From NCBI RefSeq assembly GCF_000423505.1, contig NZ_KE384027.1, positions 435,140 through 499,139 of the forward strand: 64,000 nt of DNA, given 5' to 3'. This DNA is from Pseudoclavibacter soli DSM 23366. Its GTDB lineage: Bacteria; Actinomycetota; Actinomycetes; Actinomycetales; Microbacteriaceae. Made by a program: the position numbers and the translations under genes. This document shows, one piece after another, positions 1 to 9,474 of the stretch. Every line of letters begins with the position of its first letter. The first letter of the stretch is position 1. The notes under the pieces were generated by a model, which had not been told where the DNA came from, searched no databases, and was given only the letters and a program-made list of their open reading frames with translations.

Positions 1-919
1 GAATCACCGAGGTCACTTCGTCGAAGGCGAGCAGCCAACGCAGGGCGAGTTGGGCGATGGAAGCTCCACGGGCATCCGCAGCCTGCTGCAGCGCCTGGAC
101 GACTCGCAGGTAGTGATCGTCGATGAATCCGGGCTTCAGGAAGTCGCTCCACGTTGAGCGTGACCCCTCGGGCACCGTGCCATCAAGATACTTATCGGTG
201 AGCAAACCCTGGGCCAATGGTGAGTAGGTGGCTGCACCGATGCCGTGCTCGCGCAGCACATCGAAGAGTGGGCGATCGTCGAGGGTATCTGCGGCGCCGA
301 ATGCCGCGCGCTGATCAAGCAGCGAGAACCGCGTTTGATGGATGAGTAATGGCACTCCAACCTCATTCAGCCCGGACGCGATTTGCGCAGTTTGTCCAGC
401 GGAATAGTTTGAGACCCCGATGTAGAGGGCCTTGCCTTGCTCGTGGATCCAGCGGAGCGCATCTACGGTCTCTTCGATCGGCGTCTCGGTATCGGGGCTG
501 TGGTGGTAGAAAACATCAACGTAGTCAAGGCGCAGGCGGCGAAGGCTGTCATCGATCGATGAACGCAGGTGCTTGCGAGTGCCGCCACGCCCATACGGGC
601 CGTCGAAGATTGGATTGCCGGCCTTGGTGGTGATGATCAGTTCATTGCGGTGGTGCTGCAGATCACGCTGCAGAATATCGCCGAGAGCTATTTCTGCGCT
701 GCCTTGTGGTGGCCCATAACGGTTCGCATTGTCAAGATGTGTGATGCCGGAATCGACTGCGGTCAGCACGAGATCTCGCTGCAGGTCTCGTGAATGCGTA
801 TGGCCAAAAGTGTGCCAGAATCCGAGTGCGAATTCGCTCAGTGGCAGACCTGAAGACCCGGCGCGTCTGAGACCGACGTGAGGCGGTGTTGACGGTGATT
901 CTGCGGTGGACGGTGACAT
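1..919 (-). CDS. Aldo/keto reductase, C-terminus cut by window edge
   Basis: NAD(P)H-dependent carbonyl reductase of the AKR superfamily, probably of the YghZ-like group. About 306 residues are visible from an ATG at 919; the C-terminus lies beyond the window. The catalytic tetrad can be read: Asp and Tyr in HLDNANRYG, Lys in TTKAG, His in FYHHSPD. The start is supported by a purine-rich AGAGAGG stretch 6-7 nt upstream. The frame stays open to base 2. Its substrate cannot be told from sequence. It lies at the edge of the organosulfur island, and a second AKR lies at the far end of that island (20582-21658). Confidence 0.9.
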   Translation of the reverse strand, partial: MSPSTAESPSTPPHVGLRRAGSSGLPLSEFALGFWHTFGHTHSRDLQRDLVLTAVDSGITHLDNANRYGPPQGSAEIALGDILQRDLQHHRNELIITTKAGNPIFDGPYGRGGTRKHLRSSIDDSLRRLRLDYVDVFYHHSPDTETPIEETVDALRWIHEQGKALYIGVSNYSAGQTAQIASGLNEVGVPLLIHQTRFSLLDQRAAFGAADTLDDRPLFDVLREHGIGAATYSPLAQGLLTDKYLDGTVPEGSRSTWSDFLKPGFIDDHYLRVVQALQQAADARGASIAQLALRWLLAFDEVTSVI

Positions 920-1134
920 CTGGCTACCTCTCTGTCGATGGAGAATGCGAACGCACTCGTATCGAACCTTACGGTCATCTGGATTGCGAAGCCGCAGTAT
1001 TGCGCGAGAATATGCGAGAGAAATCTACTGTTTCTGGGGAGATGGTGTGTACCCCAAGAGGAATAGGAAAATGGAACGAAATACACGTACACTGTTGACA
1101 TCGAAATACCGATCACCAACTGAGAGGAGTGCGC

Positions 1135-1377
1135 ATGGCTCGCACCAAGGCAGACCCCAACCGCACATACGAAGTGGTCATCAACGAGTTCCAGATCGCG
1201 CGCGCTGAGGCTGACACACTCAAAGAGCAGAGCAAAGCGGCCAACGCCAAGGCTGCGAAGCTGAAGGCAGAGGCAACGCGTTTGAAGAAGCGTGCCGTGG
1301 CCGTGGCTGAGAAGAAGCTGGCGCAAGCCAAGAACGAGTACGAACGAGTGCTCACCCTCGTCGACAAAGAGAAGTGA
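1135..1377 (+). CDS. Small Ala/Lys-rich coiled-coil protein
   Basis: An 80-residue protein of unknown function. After about 20 residues it is an almost unbroken, highly charged Ala/Lys/Glu-rich helix, consistent with a coiled coil. There is no signal peptide, membrane segment or known domain. I chose ATG 1135 because AGGAG at 1125-1129 lies 5 nt before it; an in-frame GTG at 1129 overlaps that site and is less likely. A TTGACA hexamer at 1095-1100 may be a -35 element, but the matching -10 is poor. The stop is 9 nt from the convergent PatB-like gene. Confidence 0.75.
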   Translation: MARTKADPNRTYEVVINEFQIARAEADTLKEQSKAANAKAAKLKAEATRLKKRAVAVAEKKLAQAKNEYERVLTLVDKEK

Positions 1378-1386
1378 GACTCGCGT

Positions 1387-2544
1387 TCACCGCTCGCGCA
1401 CCGCAGTCGCGAGTCGGTGAACGATCTCGCTGATCACCGGGCGTGGTGTGGCGAAATTGACGCGCACGAACTGTTCGTAGCCTTCGCCACACTGCTCACC
1501 GGCGGTCAGCGCTACTTTTGCGTTTCGTGAGAAGAACGTACGCAGACTGGGCGTGATCTGGTACGCGCTCAGATCGATCCAAGCAAGATACGTCGCCTGC
1601 GGAATGACGATGTGTGCCTCTGGCAGAAAGTCGGAAACGAGGCGCACAAACAGATCTCGGTTGCCCTGAAGGTGTGTGCGCAATTCATCGAGCCATTCTC
1701 GGCCGTCGTTCAGCGCAGCCGCTGTCGCAATGATTCCTAAGAACCCGGTGGTGTGCTCGATCCATCTGCCGGTGCGGCGCCACACTTCGAGATCGTGGTC
1801 ATTCGTATACACGAGCTGAGCGGTTTTCAACCCGGGGATATTCCATCCTTTCGACACCGAAGTAGTGGTGATCGTGTGCCGAGCGGTTGCTTCAGAGAGC
1901 GAGGCATAGGGGATGAAAGGGCGATCATCGAAAATCAGGGGTGCCCATACCTCGTCAGCCCAGACACGTGCCTCATGGGCCGATACCACCTGTGACAGCG
2001 CCAACAGATCGGCACGATCGAATACTTGTCCGGTGGGGTTGTGCGGGTTGAGCAACAGAACGAGCCCGGCTCCGGCAGAGAGTGCGCGTTCGATGCCGGC
2101 GAGATCGAACTGCCACCGGCCCTCAATGTGCAGCAGTGGAACCTGAATCACTTCGCGACCATGGTCGCGAATCAGATCAAAGATCGGCATGTAGGTCGGC
2201 GTCGGCACGATGACGGGCGACCCGGGGCGGGTATGGCGCTCGAGAACCACCTCTAAACCGGTGAGCACTTCTGGAATGAGCGCGACCTGGCGACGATCGA
2301 TCTGCCAGCTAAATCGATCATGCAGCCACGAAACCACTGCGTCGAGTGCGGCCTGCTTCTGCGTGCCAGTGCTGTAACCGAAGTTCTGGGCATCGATCTG
2401 AGTGCGCAGGGCATCGAGCACCGCAGGGGCGGTGCCGTAATCGGACTCCGCGACGAAAGTGCCGATCTGCCCTGGGATGGCAGTCCATTTGTTTGCACCT
2501 GCGCGAATGAGTCGGTCGATGTCAACCTGTTCGAAATCCGTCAT
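1387..2544 (-). CDS. MalY/PatB family PLP C-S lyase (cystathionine beta-lyase type)
   Basis: Fold type I PLP enzyme of 385 residues, the usual length for PatB/MalY proteins, which cleave C-S bonds of cystathionine and cysteine S-conjugates to give a thiol, pyruvate and ammonia. Visible signatures are NPHNPTG in the cofactor domain, the WADEVWAPL stretch and the PLP-binding lysine in SVSKGW (about residue 233). A TAGAAT box ends 8 nt before the ATG, so the transcript may be leaderless or nearly so. It is divergent from the DUF1684 gene. With D-cysteine desulfhydrase and the monooxygenases nearby, it fits release of sulfur from cysteine conjugates. An ordinary aminotransferase role is the main alternative. 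Confidence 0.88.
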   Translation of the reverse strand: MTDFEQVDIDRLIRAGANKWTAIPGQIGTFVAESDYGTAPAVLDALRTQIDAQNFGYSTGTQKQAALDAVVSWLHDRFSWQIDRRQVALIPEVLTGLEVVLERHTRPGSPVIVPTPTYMPIFDLIRDHGREVIQVPLLHIEGRWQFDLAGIERALSAGAGLVLLLNPHNPTGQVFDRADLLALSQVVSAHEARVWADEVWAPLIFDDRPFIPYASLSEATARHTITTTSVSKGWNIPGLKTAQLVYTNDHDLEVWRRTGRWIEHTTGFLGIIATAAALNDGREWLDELRTHLQGNRDLFVRLVSDFLPEAHIVIPQATYLAWIDLSAYQITPSLRTFFSRNAKVALTAGEQCGEGYEQFVRVNFATPRPVISEIVHRLATAVRER

Positions 2545-2680
2545 GGTGCGAGATTCTACGCGAGGCTGTGATCATAATGCCCGCGTGAACTTCGCGCTTC
2601 GTCATGGTGCGTGACCGGGGCGAGAACGCGTGAAGTGACGCCATGTTTCTTCAGCTCTCGGCTCTGTCACGTCACCTGTC

Positions 2681-2686
2681 TAGCCT
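2681..2686 (+). promoter_or_regulatory. -10 box for leaderless DUF1684 gene
   Basis: TAGCCT matches TANNNT and ends exactly 6 nt before the ATG at 2693, so transcription would start at the start codon. No Shine-Dalgarno sequence is present. The same arrangement recurs across the window. Confidence 0.5.
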
Positions 2687-2692
2687 GATCGC

Positions 2693-3571
2693 ATGACGAC
2701 TTCTTCGAATTCGCAAACGTTGCGGGCACCCTTCGACCGCGCCGAGTACATCGCTGCCTGGGAGCAGTGGCATCGCGAGGTCGAGCATCGCCGGGCCGAT
2801 CCGCACGGCTTTCTCGCAGTGACCGATCTGGTCTGGCTCGACGAGCACCCCCAGCGCATCGAGGGCCTCCCCGGGCAGTGGCGAGTCGATGACGACCACG
2901 CCGAGGTCGTGCTGAGCGCAGACGAGGCACAGGCCACCCCCACCATCGACGTGCCCGACACCGTGGCGGCTGGCCGCACCGAGAATGCAGACGGCACGGT
3001 CGCCTATGCCTTCGCGCCCATCGCCGAGCGCGGTGGCGTCACGGTGCACTTCGGTGACATCGACATCGAGGTGGCTGTGCGCGGTGGCCACCTGATCGTG
3101 CGGCCGCGAGACCCGCGCAACCAACTGCTGGCCGACTACCATGGCACGCCCGTGTACCCGCCAAATCCCCGATGGATCGCCCACGGCCGTTTCGAGCCCT
3201 TCGACACGCCCCAGCCAACCACGGTGGGGTCTGCAGCCGAGGGCATTGAGCACGTGTATGAGGCCCCCGGGGTGATTGAGTTCGAGCTGCGCGGTGAGAC
3301 GTTTCGCCTCACCGCCTTCAACGGGCATACCCCGGGATCGCTATTCGTGCTGCTCACCGATGCCACGAGCGGCCTGACCACGTATGCGGCCAATCGCAGC
3401 CTGCAGGTCGCAGCACCTGCTGCGGACGGATCGGTCACTCTCGACTTCAACCGGGCTACCAACCTGCCCTGTGCGTACACCGACCATGCGACCTGTCCGC
3501 TGCCGCCAGCGGGCAATCACCTGCCCATCGGCGTCGAGGCGGGGGAGAAGACCCCGCTCGAGCGCGGCTGA
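2693..3571 (+). CDS. DUF1684 domain protein
   Basis: A 292-residue protein of the DUF1684 (COG3358) family, function unknown. Features are the N-terminal Trp/Arg-rich segment ending in GFLAVTDLVWL (about residues 40-50), a central beta-rich region, and the conserved C-terminal part with DFNRATNLPCAYTD and NHLPIGVEAGEK. No signal peptide or membrane segment is seen, so it is probably cytoplasmic. It appears to open a transcription unit with the two LLM oxygenases and the MFS exporter that follow (59 nt gap, then overlapping genes). That context suggests a part in using an organic sulfur or ester compound, but this is inference. Confidence 0.88.
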   Translation: MTTSSNSQTLRAPFDRAEYIAAWEQWHREVEHRRADPHGFLAVTDLVWLDEHPQRIEGLPGQWRVDDDHAEVVLSADEAQATPTIDVPDTVAAGRTENADGTVAYAFAPIAERGGVTVHFGDIDIEVAVRGGHLIVRPRDPRNQLLADYHGTPVYPPNPRWIAHGRFEPFDTPQPTTVGSAAEGIEHVYEAPGVIEFELRGETFRLTAFNGHTPGSLFVLLTDATSGLTTYAANRSLQVAAPAADGSVTLDFNRATNLPCAYTDHATCPLPPAGNHLPIGVEAGEKTPLERG

Positions 3572-3630
3572 ATCAACCGCCACGCCATCCGCAACCAGCG
3601 ACAGATCTGCCGCACTTCAGAAAGATACCC

Positions 3631-4803
3631 ATGCGATTCCAACTGCTCGACATCATTCCCTACCGCGTCAACCCGATCACCGGGCGGGTTGTCAGCCCCG
3701 CCGATCGCTTCGAGCAGACGCTGCTCACTGCGCGTCGGGCCGAGCAGCTCGGCTTCGACGCGTTCGCCGTTGGCGAGCGCCATGCCGGGCATTTTCTGTC
3801 GTCGTCTCCGACGGTGCTGCTCGGAGCCCTTGCGGTGGCGACCAGTCGCATTCGCCTGAACACCGGGGTAACCGTGCTCAGTCTGCTCGATCCGGTGCGG
3901 GTGGCCGAAGACTACGCCACCGTCGACCAGCTGTCGCGTGGCCGTCTCGAGATCACCATCGGCAAGGGCAACGAAGTGCAGCAGTACCCATTGTTCGGGC
4001 TCGAGATCGACGATCAGTGGGATCTGCTGGCCGACAAGTACGCGTTGCTGCGCGAGCTGTGGCGCACCGAGGGGCTCACTTGGCCCGGCACCGAGCACAC
4101 CAGAGCCATCACGCAGCCGACCACGACCCTGCCCAGGCCTTACGCGGGCGCCCCGCGGGTGTGGCACGGCTCAGCGACCACACTGACCTCGGCCGCGCTC
4201 GCCGGTCGCTGGGGCGACCCGCTGATCAGCGCCAACGCGATTCAGCCGCTCAAGCCCTACACGGTGCTGGTGCAGCATTATCGAGACGAGTATGCCCGCC
4301 ACGGGCACGATCCCCGCTACGCTTATGTCGGTGCCGGTTCGGGTGCGTTGTTCATCGCCGATACGTCGCAGCAGGCCAAAGAGCTCTACGGGCCGGTCTA
4401 TGAGGCCATCGTCAAGGCCACCAATGTGCCGGGCAACAACACGCCCTTCCGTGACATTGATCACGCGGTGAATGAAGGGCCCGCACTGGTGGGCAGCCCA
4501 CAGCAGATCGTCGACAAGATTGGGCGCTTTCATGAGGCGTTTGGGCACGATCTGCAGTCGGTGTCGCTGCCGACGACGGTGCCCTTCGAGCAGCAGCTCG
4601 ACACCCTCGAGCGCTTTGCCGCCGACGTCGTGCCGGCAGTGCGAGATGCCTTTCCGACCACGCTGTGGGGCCCAGACGATCCGTACAGTTCACGGCCGTC
4701 ATTCGCGGGCGCGAAGGCCGCGCCGGATGCCGAGGCTGGCTCCCGGCCCTCGGCCGAGCCGATCGAGGCGTACGCCGACGCCATCGCGCATCCGGTGATC
4801 TGA
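3631..4803 (+). CDS. LLM class flavin-dependent oxidoreductase 1
   Basis: Luciferase-like (alpha/beta barrel) monooxygenase of 390 residues. The N-terminal barrel strand MRFQLLDIIPYR, the TSRIRLNTGV stretch and the DQLSRGRLE motif are typical of the superfamily; the last 40 residues are a Pro/Ala-rich tail. Such enzymes use reduced FMN and oxygen, often to cleave C-S bonds of organosulfur compounds. An AGAAAG stretch precedes the ATG. The stop overlaps the next start (TGATG), so the two LLM proteins are translationally coupled and may act together or on successive substrates. The substrate is not evident. Confidence 0.92.
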   Translation: MRFQLLDIIPYRVNPITGRVVSPADRFEQTLLTARRAEQLGFDAFAVGERHAGHFLSSSPTVLLGALAVATSRIRLNTGVTVLSLLDPVRVAEDYATVDQLSRGRLEITIGKGNEVQQYPLFGLEIDDQWDLLADKYALLRELWRTEGLTWPGTEHTRAITQPTTTLPRPYAGAPRVWHGSATTLTSAALAGRWGDPLISANAIQPLKPYTVLVQHYRDEYARHGHDPRYAYVGAGSGALFIADTSQQAKELYGPVYEAIVKATNVPGNNTPFRDIDHAVNEGPALVGSPQQIVDKIGRFHEAFGHDLQSVSLPTTVPFEQQLDTLERFAADVVPAVRDAFPTTLWGPDDPYSSRPSFAGAKAAPDAEAGSRPSAEPIEAYADAIAHPVI

Positions 4804-5981
4804 TGGCTGGCGGTACAGCGCCTCGGGTGCCACTGTCAGTGCTCGATGTGGTGCCGATCGTCAGCGGCTCGACCTCCGCCGAGGCCGTGCGCAACGCGCT
4901 CGACCTGGCCCGACAGGCCGAAGGCCTGGGCCTCGCCAGATACTGGCTCACCGAACACCACCTCAATGAGGGCATCGCCGGTTCGCAGCCGCACGTGCTG
5001 CTGGCCGCCCTCGCCCAGGTGACCGAACACATCCGCTTGGGCACGGCGGCCACGCTGGTGGGCAACTATCATCTGCCGCAGGTCGCCGAGACCTTCGGCG
5101 TGCTCGATGCACTGGCACAGGGGCGAGTCGACCTTGGGCTGGGGCGCTCGGGCAGCATCCCGGCGGCGAGCCCAGAACATGCCGAGGCCGCCGGCGCGGC
5201 ACCAGTGTCGACACGTGGCGATCACGTCGTGGAGGGCATCGTGTTTCCGGCCCCACGAACACCGAACTGGTTCGGCTCTGACCGGTTCGAGCTCACGCGC
5301 GAGCTGTTCGGCCGCACCGCCGGCGATACCTCCGACTTCGACGCCGTGGTCGATGCGCTGCTCGAACTGTTCGCAGGCACCTCGACTGACCCACGCGTGG
5401 GGCGATATGTGGCCCCACCCGCTGCTGGTGCGCATCCGCAGCTGTGGCTGCACGGGTCGAGCGCGGGCATCAGCGCGCGTGTCGCCGGCGAGCACGGGCT
5501 GCCCTTCGGGTCGAACTATCACACGGCACCGGCGAACAGCCTCGACGCGATCACCGAGTATCGTCGGCATTTCCGGCGATCACGCTGGCTCGATGCGCCA
5601 TACGTGATCGTGTCAGCCGATGTCGTCGTGGCCGATGACGCCGCCACCGCCGAGCACTTGGGGCAGGGATATGCACAATGGGTGCACTCCATCCGCGACC
5701 GTCGGTCAACCGGCGCGATCGCCTATCCCACGCCAGAGGAAGCCGCTGCCGCACCACTCGACGACGAGGCGCGTGTGCTCGTGCATGATCGGGAGACCAC
5801 CCGGTTCGTGGGCGCGCCTGAGCAGGTCGTCGAGCGCCTTGCCGCTCTGCAGCGGGTAACGGGTGCCGACGAGCTGCTGATCACCACAATCGTGCACGAT
5901 CATGCGCTGCGCGTGCGCTCCTATGAGCTGCTTGCGGAGGCCTGGGGAGCAGCAGACGCACCGCTGCAGGCCACGCTGTGA
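4803..5981 (+). CDS. LLM class flavin-dependent oxidoreductase 2 (MsnO8-like)
   Basis: Luciferase-like monooxygenase of 392 residues. It opens with PLSVLDVVPI and contains RYWLTEHH, HIRLGTAATL and ALAQGRVDLGLGRSG, the arrangement of the MsnO8-type LLM group. An insertion around residues 115-150 separates the barrel halves. I chose ATG 4803 because it overlaps the previous stop (TGATG); longer in-frame extensions run inside the upstream gene. Its stop overlaps the GTG of the MFS gene. It probably uses FMNH2 supplied by a reductase not visible in the window. Confidence 0.9.
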   Translation: MAGGTAPRVPLSVLDVVPIVSGSTSAEAVRNALDLARQAEGLGLARYWLTEHHLNEGIAGSQPHVLLAALAQVTEHIRLGTAATLVGNYHLPQVAETFGVLDALAQGRVDLGLGRSGSIPAASPEHAEAAGAAPVSTRGDHVVEGIVFPAPRTPNWFGSDRFELTRELFGRTAGDTSDFDAVVDALLELFAGTSTDPRVGRYVAPPAAGAHPQLWLHGSSAGISARVAGEHGLPFGSNYHTAPANSLDAITEYRRHFRRSRWLDAPYVIVSADVVVADDAATAEHLGQGYAQWVHSIRDRRSTGAIAYPTPEEAAAAPLDDEARVLVHDRETTRFVGAPEQVVERLAALQRVTGADELLITTIVHDHALRVRSYELLAEAWGAADAPLQATL

Positions 5982-7372
5982 GCGACAGACGCCGCACCGT
6001 CATCGTGCTCGCGTGCTGTTTGGGTGCGGGTTTCGGTACGCTGCTCGACTCGGCCGCCACCACTTACGCGGTGCCGAGCCTGCAGCAGTCACTTGGTGCA
6101 ACGACTCAGCAGGTGCAGTGGTTTCTCGCCTCATACTCGCTGACCTTCGGTCTGGGGCTGGTGCCGGCCGGCCGGCTGGGCGACCGACTCGGCCGCAAAG
6201 CACCGCTGCTGTTCGGCCTCGCCCTGTTCTTGGGCGGCGGGCTGCTCTCGGTCTTCGCCGCTCAGATCTGGTGGAGCGTCGCCGGGCGTATCGTGCAGGG
6301 GTTCGGCGGTGGCACGATCAGCGCACAGGTGCTGGGGCTGATCCAAGACGAGTTCGAAGGGATGGCCAGACTGCGCGCGCTGTCAGGGTACGGCATGGCG
6401 TCGGCTGCGTCGGCGCTCGCCGGGCCCCTGCTCTCGGCGCTTGTGCTGCAGACACTGCCCGCCGACTGGTCGTGGCGGGTGATCCTTGGCCTGAACATCC
6501 CCTTCATCACCGCGACGCTGCTGGTCACACTGCTTTACCATCCACTGCCTCGCGACGGCCAGCTTGCTCAGACAACGCGGCGCCTGGGGCTCGACCTGCC
6601 TGCCGTGGCATTGCTCGGTGTGTTGGTGACCGTCATCACCCTGCCCGTGGTCGATCCCGTGCTCAGCGACTATTCGCTGTGGCTGATGCTTGTGGTGCCG
6701 CTGCTGGTCGCCGTATTGGTCTGGTGGGAGCGGCGCTGTCTCGCCGCTGGGCGGCTGCCGCTGTTCGTGCCGGCGCTGGTGCGCTCTCGCGGCTTTGTGA
6801 TCGGGTGCGTCGTGGCGATGTTCTGGTTCGGTGCGATCCTTGCCAAGTCGACGGTGCTCACCCTCTACCTGCTCGAGCATGCGGCCCTCACCCCGCTGTG
6901 GGTGGCGACACTGTTCATTCCGGGTGCACTGGCACGCATCTGGGCGTCGGCGCAGGGCACACGTGCGTTCCGTCGATTCGGTGCGCATGCTGTGCCCCTG
7001 GCCCTGGGCGTCGAACTCGCCGCCGCGGCGCTGCTGCTGGTCGCAACGCTTGGCACTCCGAGCACTGCGCGCCTGATCTGGGTGACTGTGGCCTTCAGTG
7101 TTGTCTCCGGCCTCGGATCAGGCATCACCGAGCCCGTGCTGCGGGCGGTCACTTTCGCACATGCGCCCGCCCAGGCAAGGGGGGTGGCGGCGTCGTTCTT
7201 CCAGCTGGTGCAGCGACTGTCGGCGACATTCTTCGTGGCTCTGGCCACCGGGTTGCTGCTGGCCGGCGGCGAACTCGGGCTCACGTTCGGTGTGATCGCC
7301 GGCGGCGCAGGCACACTGGTCGCCGCAGCGTTGAGCCTCGACCGCACCTATCGGGTGCAGCCCGCCCGCTGA
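5978..7372 (+). CDS. MFS transporter, DHA2-like
   Basis: Integral membrane transporter of 464 residues with about 14 hydrophobic segments, as in the 14-TM DHA2 drug:proton antiporters. The loop 2-3 signature GRLGDRLGRK is present at about residues 65-74. The GTG start overlaps the previous stop (GTGA), so it is translationally coupled to the two LLM oxygenases and probably exports a product or toxic by-product of the same pathway, or imports the substrate. It ends 10 bp from the convergent GNAT gene. Confidence 0.88.
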   Translation: MSDRRRTVIVLACCLGAGFGTLLDSAATTYAVPSLQQSLGATTQQVQWFLASYSLTFGLGLVPAGRLGDRLGRKAPLLFGLALFLGGGLLSVFAAQIWWSVAGRIVQGFGGGTISAQVLGLIQDEFEGMARLRALSGYGMASAASALAGPLLSALVLQTLPADWSWRVILGLNIPFITATLLVTLLYHPLPRDGQLAQTTRRLGLDLPAVALLGVLVTVITLPVVDPVLSDYSLWLMLVVPLLVAVLVWWERRCLAAGRLPLFVPALVRSRGFVIGCVVAMFWFGAILAKSTVLTLYLLEHAALTPLWVATLFIPGALARIWASAQGTRAFRRFGAHAVPLALGVELAAAALLLVATLGTPSTARLIWVTVAFSVVSGLGSGITEPVLRAVTFAHAPAQARGVAASFFQLVQRLSATFFVALATGLLLAGGELGLTFGVIAGGAGTLVAAALSLDRTYRVQPAR

Positions 7373-7382
7373 GACGCGAGGC

Positions 7383-8225
7383 CTACGCGCTCACCGTGTG
7401 CTGATGCAGGCGCTGTCGCACATGTCTGAGAGCGGCCAAGTGCGCTTCGAGGCGTTCGGCCACGACTGGGCGCTGTTCGGCCACGGCGAAAGGATGCGCG
7501 ATCGGTGCGAGCACCGCATTGGGGTCTGCCGCAGGGTCAGGTCGCACAGTGACCACGGCACCTATCAGGCGGTGGTCGTCGCGCCGTTCCACGACCCACA
7601 GCTCATGCTCATGTGCGAGTGCCGACAGCTGCTCGGGTGCGCCGAGGCCCGCCGCAGCCCAGATTGACGGCGCGGTGTGCTCATACTCGTTGGGCCTGGC
7701 CAGGCGCACGAGCAGAGGGTCGCTCGGCGAGAAGTCATAGACGAACACGGCCAGCGGCTCACCGCTGAGCGAGGGCTGCGTCTCTCTTTCGGGAGCTCGT
7801 TCGAAGCCCAGGCGATGATAGAGCCGCTGCGAAGTAAAGTTGCGCGGGCCGGTGTCAAGCACCAGGGCGTGGGCTCCGGCTGCCGCGGAACGCTCAATGG
7901 CCGCGCGCATCAGCTGCCAGCCTGCTCCGGTGCTGCGCGCCTGCGGTAGCACTGCGAGCAGACGAAGCTCTGACTCGGCGGCAGATCGAGCCTGGCGGCT
8001 GAGCGCGGCATCGCCGGGCAACAGAGTGGCCGTGCCGATCAAGTGGCCGCCATCCTCAGCGACCAGCAGCGTGCCCTGTCGGGCTCGGGCCTCGGCATCG
8101 AGCAGCAGATGCAGTCGTTCTGGTGTTGGTCGTCGTGCACCCGGTGCGGCATGGCCGAAGCCGGCATATGTGAGTCGGCCGATCTCGTCGAACTCGCCAG
8201 GGCGAGCCTCTCGTACAGCAGTCAT
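7383..8225 (-). CDS. GNAT acetyltransferase with a second, partial GNAT-like half
   Basis: A 280-residue protein. Residues 1-165 form a complete GNAT fold with the acetyl-CoA region (LRLLAVLPQARSTGAGWQLM) and the C-terminal LYHRLGFER. After about residue 175 a second segment begins like another GNAT N-terminus (VRLARPNEYEHTAPSIWAAA, then ELWVVERRDDHRLIGAVV) but has no recognisable acetyl-CoA loop. I chose ATG 8225 because the protein then begins directly with the GNAT fold; the ribosome site is weak (GGAT). By analogy with B. subtilis SnaA/SnaB it may N-acetylate S-modified cysteine for the nearby monooxygenases. The substrate is inference. Confidence 0.82.
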   Translation of the reverse strand: MTAVREARPGEFDEIGRLTYAGFGHAAPGARRPTPERLHLLLDAEARARQGTLLVAEDGGHLIGTATLLPGDAALSRQARSAAESELRLLAVLPQARSTGAGWQLMRAAIERSAAAGAHALVLDTGPRNFTSQRLYHRLGFERAPERETQPSLSGEPLAVFVYDFSPSDPLLVRLARPNEYEHTAPSIWAAAGLGAPEQLSALAHEHELWVVERRDDHRLIGAVVTVRPDPAADPNAVLAPIAHPFAVAEQRPVVAERLEAHLAALRHVRQRLHQHTVSA

Positions 8226-8448
8226 GACATCCAGTTTGCGCCAAATCTCAGCCAGTCTCTGCCTTCTGTGAAACAGGGCGTCGCGCAGGTCACAGACGGT
8301 AATACGAAGAAATGCAGTGAGAGAAAACGACGATCCATTGGACACCCATGCCAGCATGAACGACGTCAAAACATCGACTGCTGCCAGAGACAGCTGCCGC
8401 ACAGGGCGAGCAGCGAGGGCTCACGAGATGAGCGGAGAGGGGCACAAC

Positions 8449-9474
8449 ATGACTGTTGTCGAAGAGAGCGCGGTTCGGGTGGCCAAAGGTGCCACCTCTG
8501 TCGAACCCGAAGAAACTGATGATCAGGTGCGACCACTGCGCGTAGTCCCGATCCGGCACTGGGGGCGCTGGATTCTCTCGGCGCTGATCCTGTTCGTCGT
8601 CGCACAGTTCGTGTGGTCGCTGTTCACAAACTCGCGGTACGGCTGGAACATCGTCGGCGAGTACTTCTTCGACCCCTTCGTGTTGCAGGGGTTGAGACTG
8701 ACGCTCTTGCTGACGCTCATCTCGATCATTGGTGGGTTCGTCCTCGGTACGGTGCTTGCGGTATTCCGGCTCAGCGGTTCGCCGCTGCTGAATGCCGCGG
8801 CATGGTGGTACATCTGGTTCTTCCGCTCCGTGCCGCTGCTCGTGCAGATCCTCGTGTGGTACAACTTGGGCTACCTCTACCCCACGCTGGGGCTGGGCAC
8901 GCCATTCACCAACGATTTCTGGCTGGTGGAGTTTCCAACCACGACCCTGCTGACGGCCTTCGCGGCCGTGGCAATCGGTCTGACGCTGCATCAGGCGGCA
9001 TACTCAGCTGAGATCATCCGTGGTGGCATCCTCTCTGTCGATCATGGCCAGAAAGAGGCAGCAGCAGCGCTCGGCATTCCACGCAGCGTGCGCTTCTTCC
9101 GCATTGTTCTGCCACAGGCGGCCAGAGCCATTCTCCCCGCAGCGTTCAACGAGTTAATCGGTCAGGTTAAAGGCACGTCGGTGGCGTTCGTGGTCGCTCT
9201 GCCTGAGCTGTTCTACAGCGTGCAGGTGATCTACGGGCGCAACCAGCGGGTGATTCCGCTGCTGCTGGTGGCCGTCGTCTGGTATGCGATCATCACGACA
9301 GTGCTGTCGATCTTCCAGTTCTACATCGAGCGGCACTTCTCGAAGGGCAGTCTGCGTGAGCTGCCACCGACACCACTGCAGCGCGCCCGCACACAGTTGG
9401 TGGCGCTGTGGCACAGGCTTGGCGACGATTCCGCGAAGTCCGCGACTGAGGTGAAGGGACAGGTGCAGGCATGA
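8449..9474 (+). CDS. Amino acid ABC transporter permease
   Basis: Membrane subunit of a polar amino acid importer, 341 residues. A charged cytosolic N-terminus of about 35 residues is followed by five to six hydrophobic segments. The EAA loop (about residues 180-205: EIIRGGILSVDHGQKEAAAA) contacts the ATPase. ATG 8449 has GGAGAGG at 8434-8440; an ATG at 8428 is also in frame but less well placed. The gene overlaps the ATPase gene by ATGA. In this context the cargo is probably cystine or an S-substituted cysteine; that is inference. Confidence 0.92.
   Translation: MTVVEESAVRVAKGATSVEPEETDDQVRPLRVVPIRHWGRWILSALILFVVAQFVWSLFTNSRYGWNIVGEYFFDPFVLQGLRLTLLLTLISIIGGFVLGTVLAVFRLSGSPLLNAAAWWYIWFFRSVPLLVQILVWYNLGYLYPTLGLGTPFTNDFWLVEFPTTTLLTAFAAVAIGLTLHQAAYSAEIIRGGILSVDHGQKEAAAALGIPRSVRFFRIVLPQAARAILPAAFNELIGQVKGTSVAFVVALPELFYSVQVIYGRNQRVIPLLLVAVVWYAIITTVLSIFQFYIERHFSKGSLRELPPTPLQRARTQLVALWHRLGDDSAKSATEVKGQVQA

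Noticed and set aside
349-793. Plus-strand open frames opposite the first aldo/keto reductase
   Set aside because: They are antisense to a clear AKR with its catalytic tetrad, and show no domain features or ribosome site.
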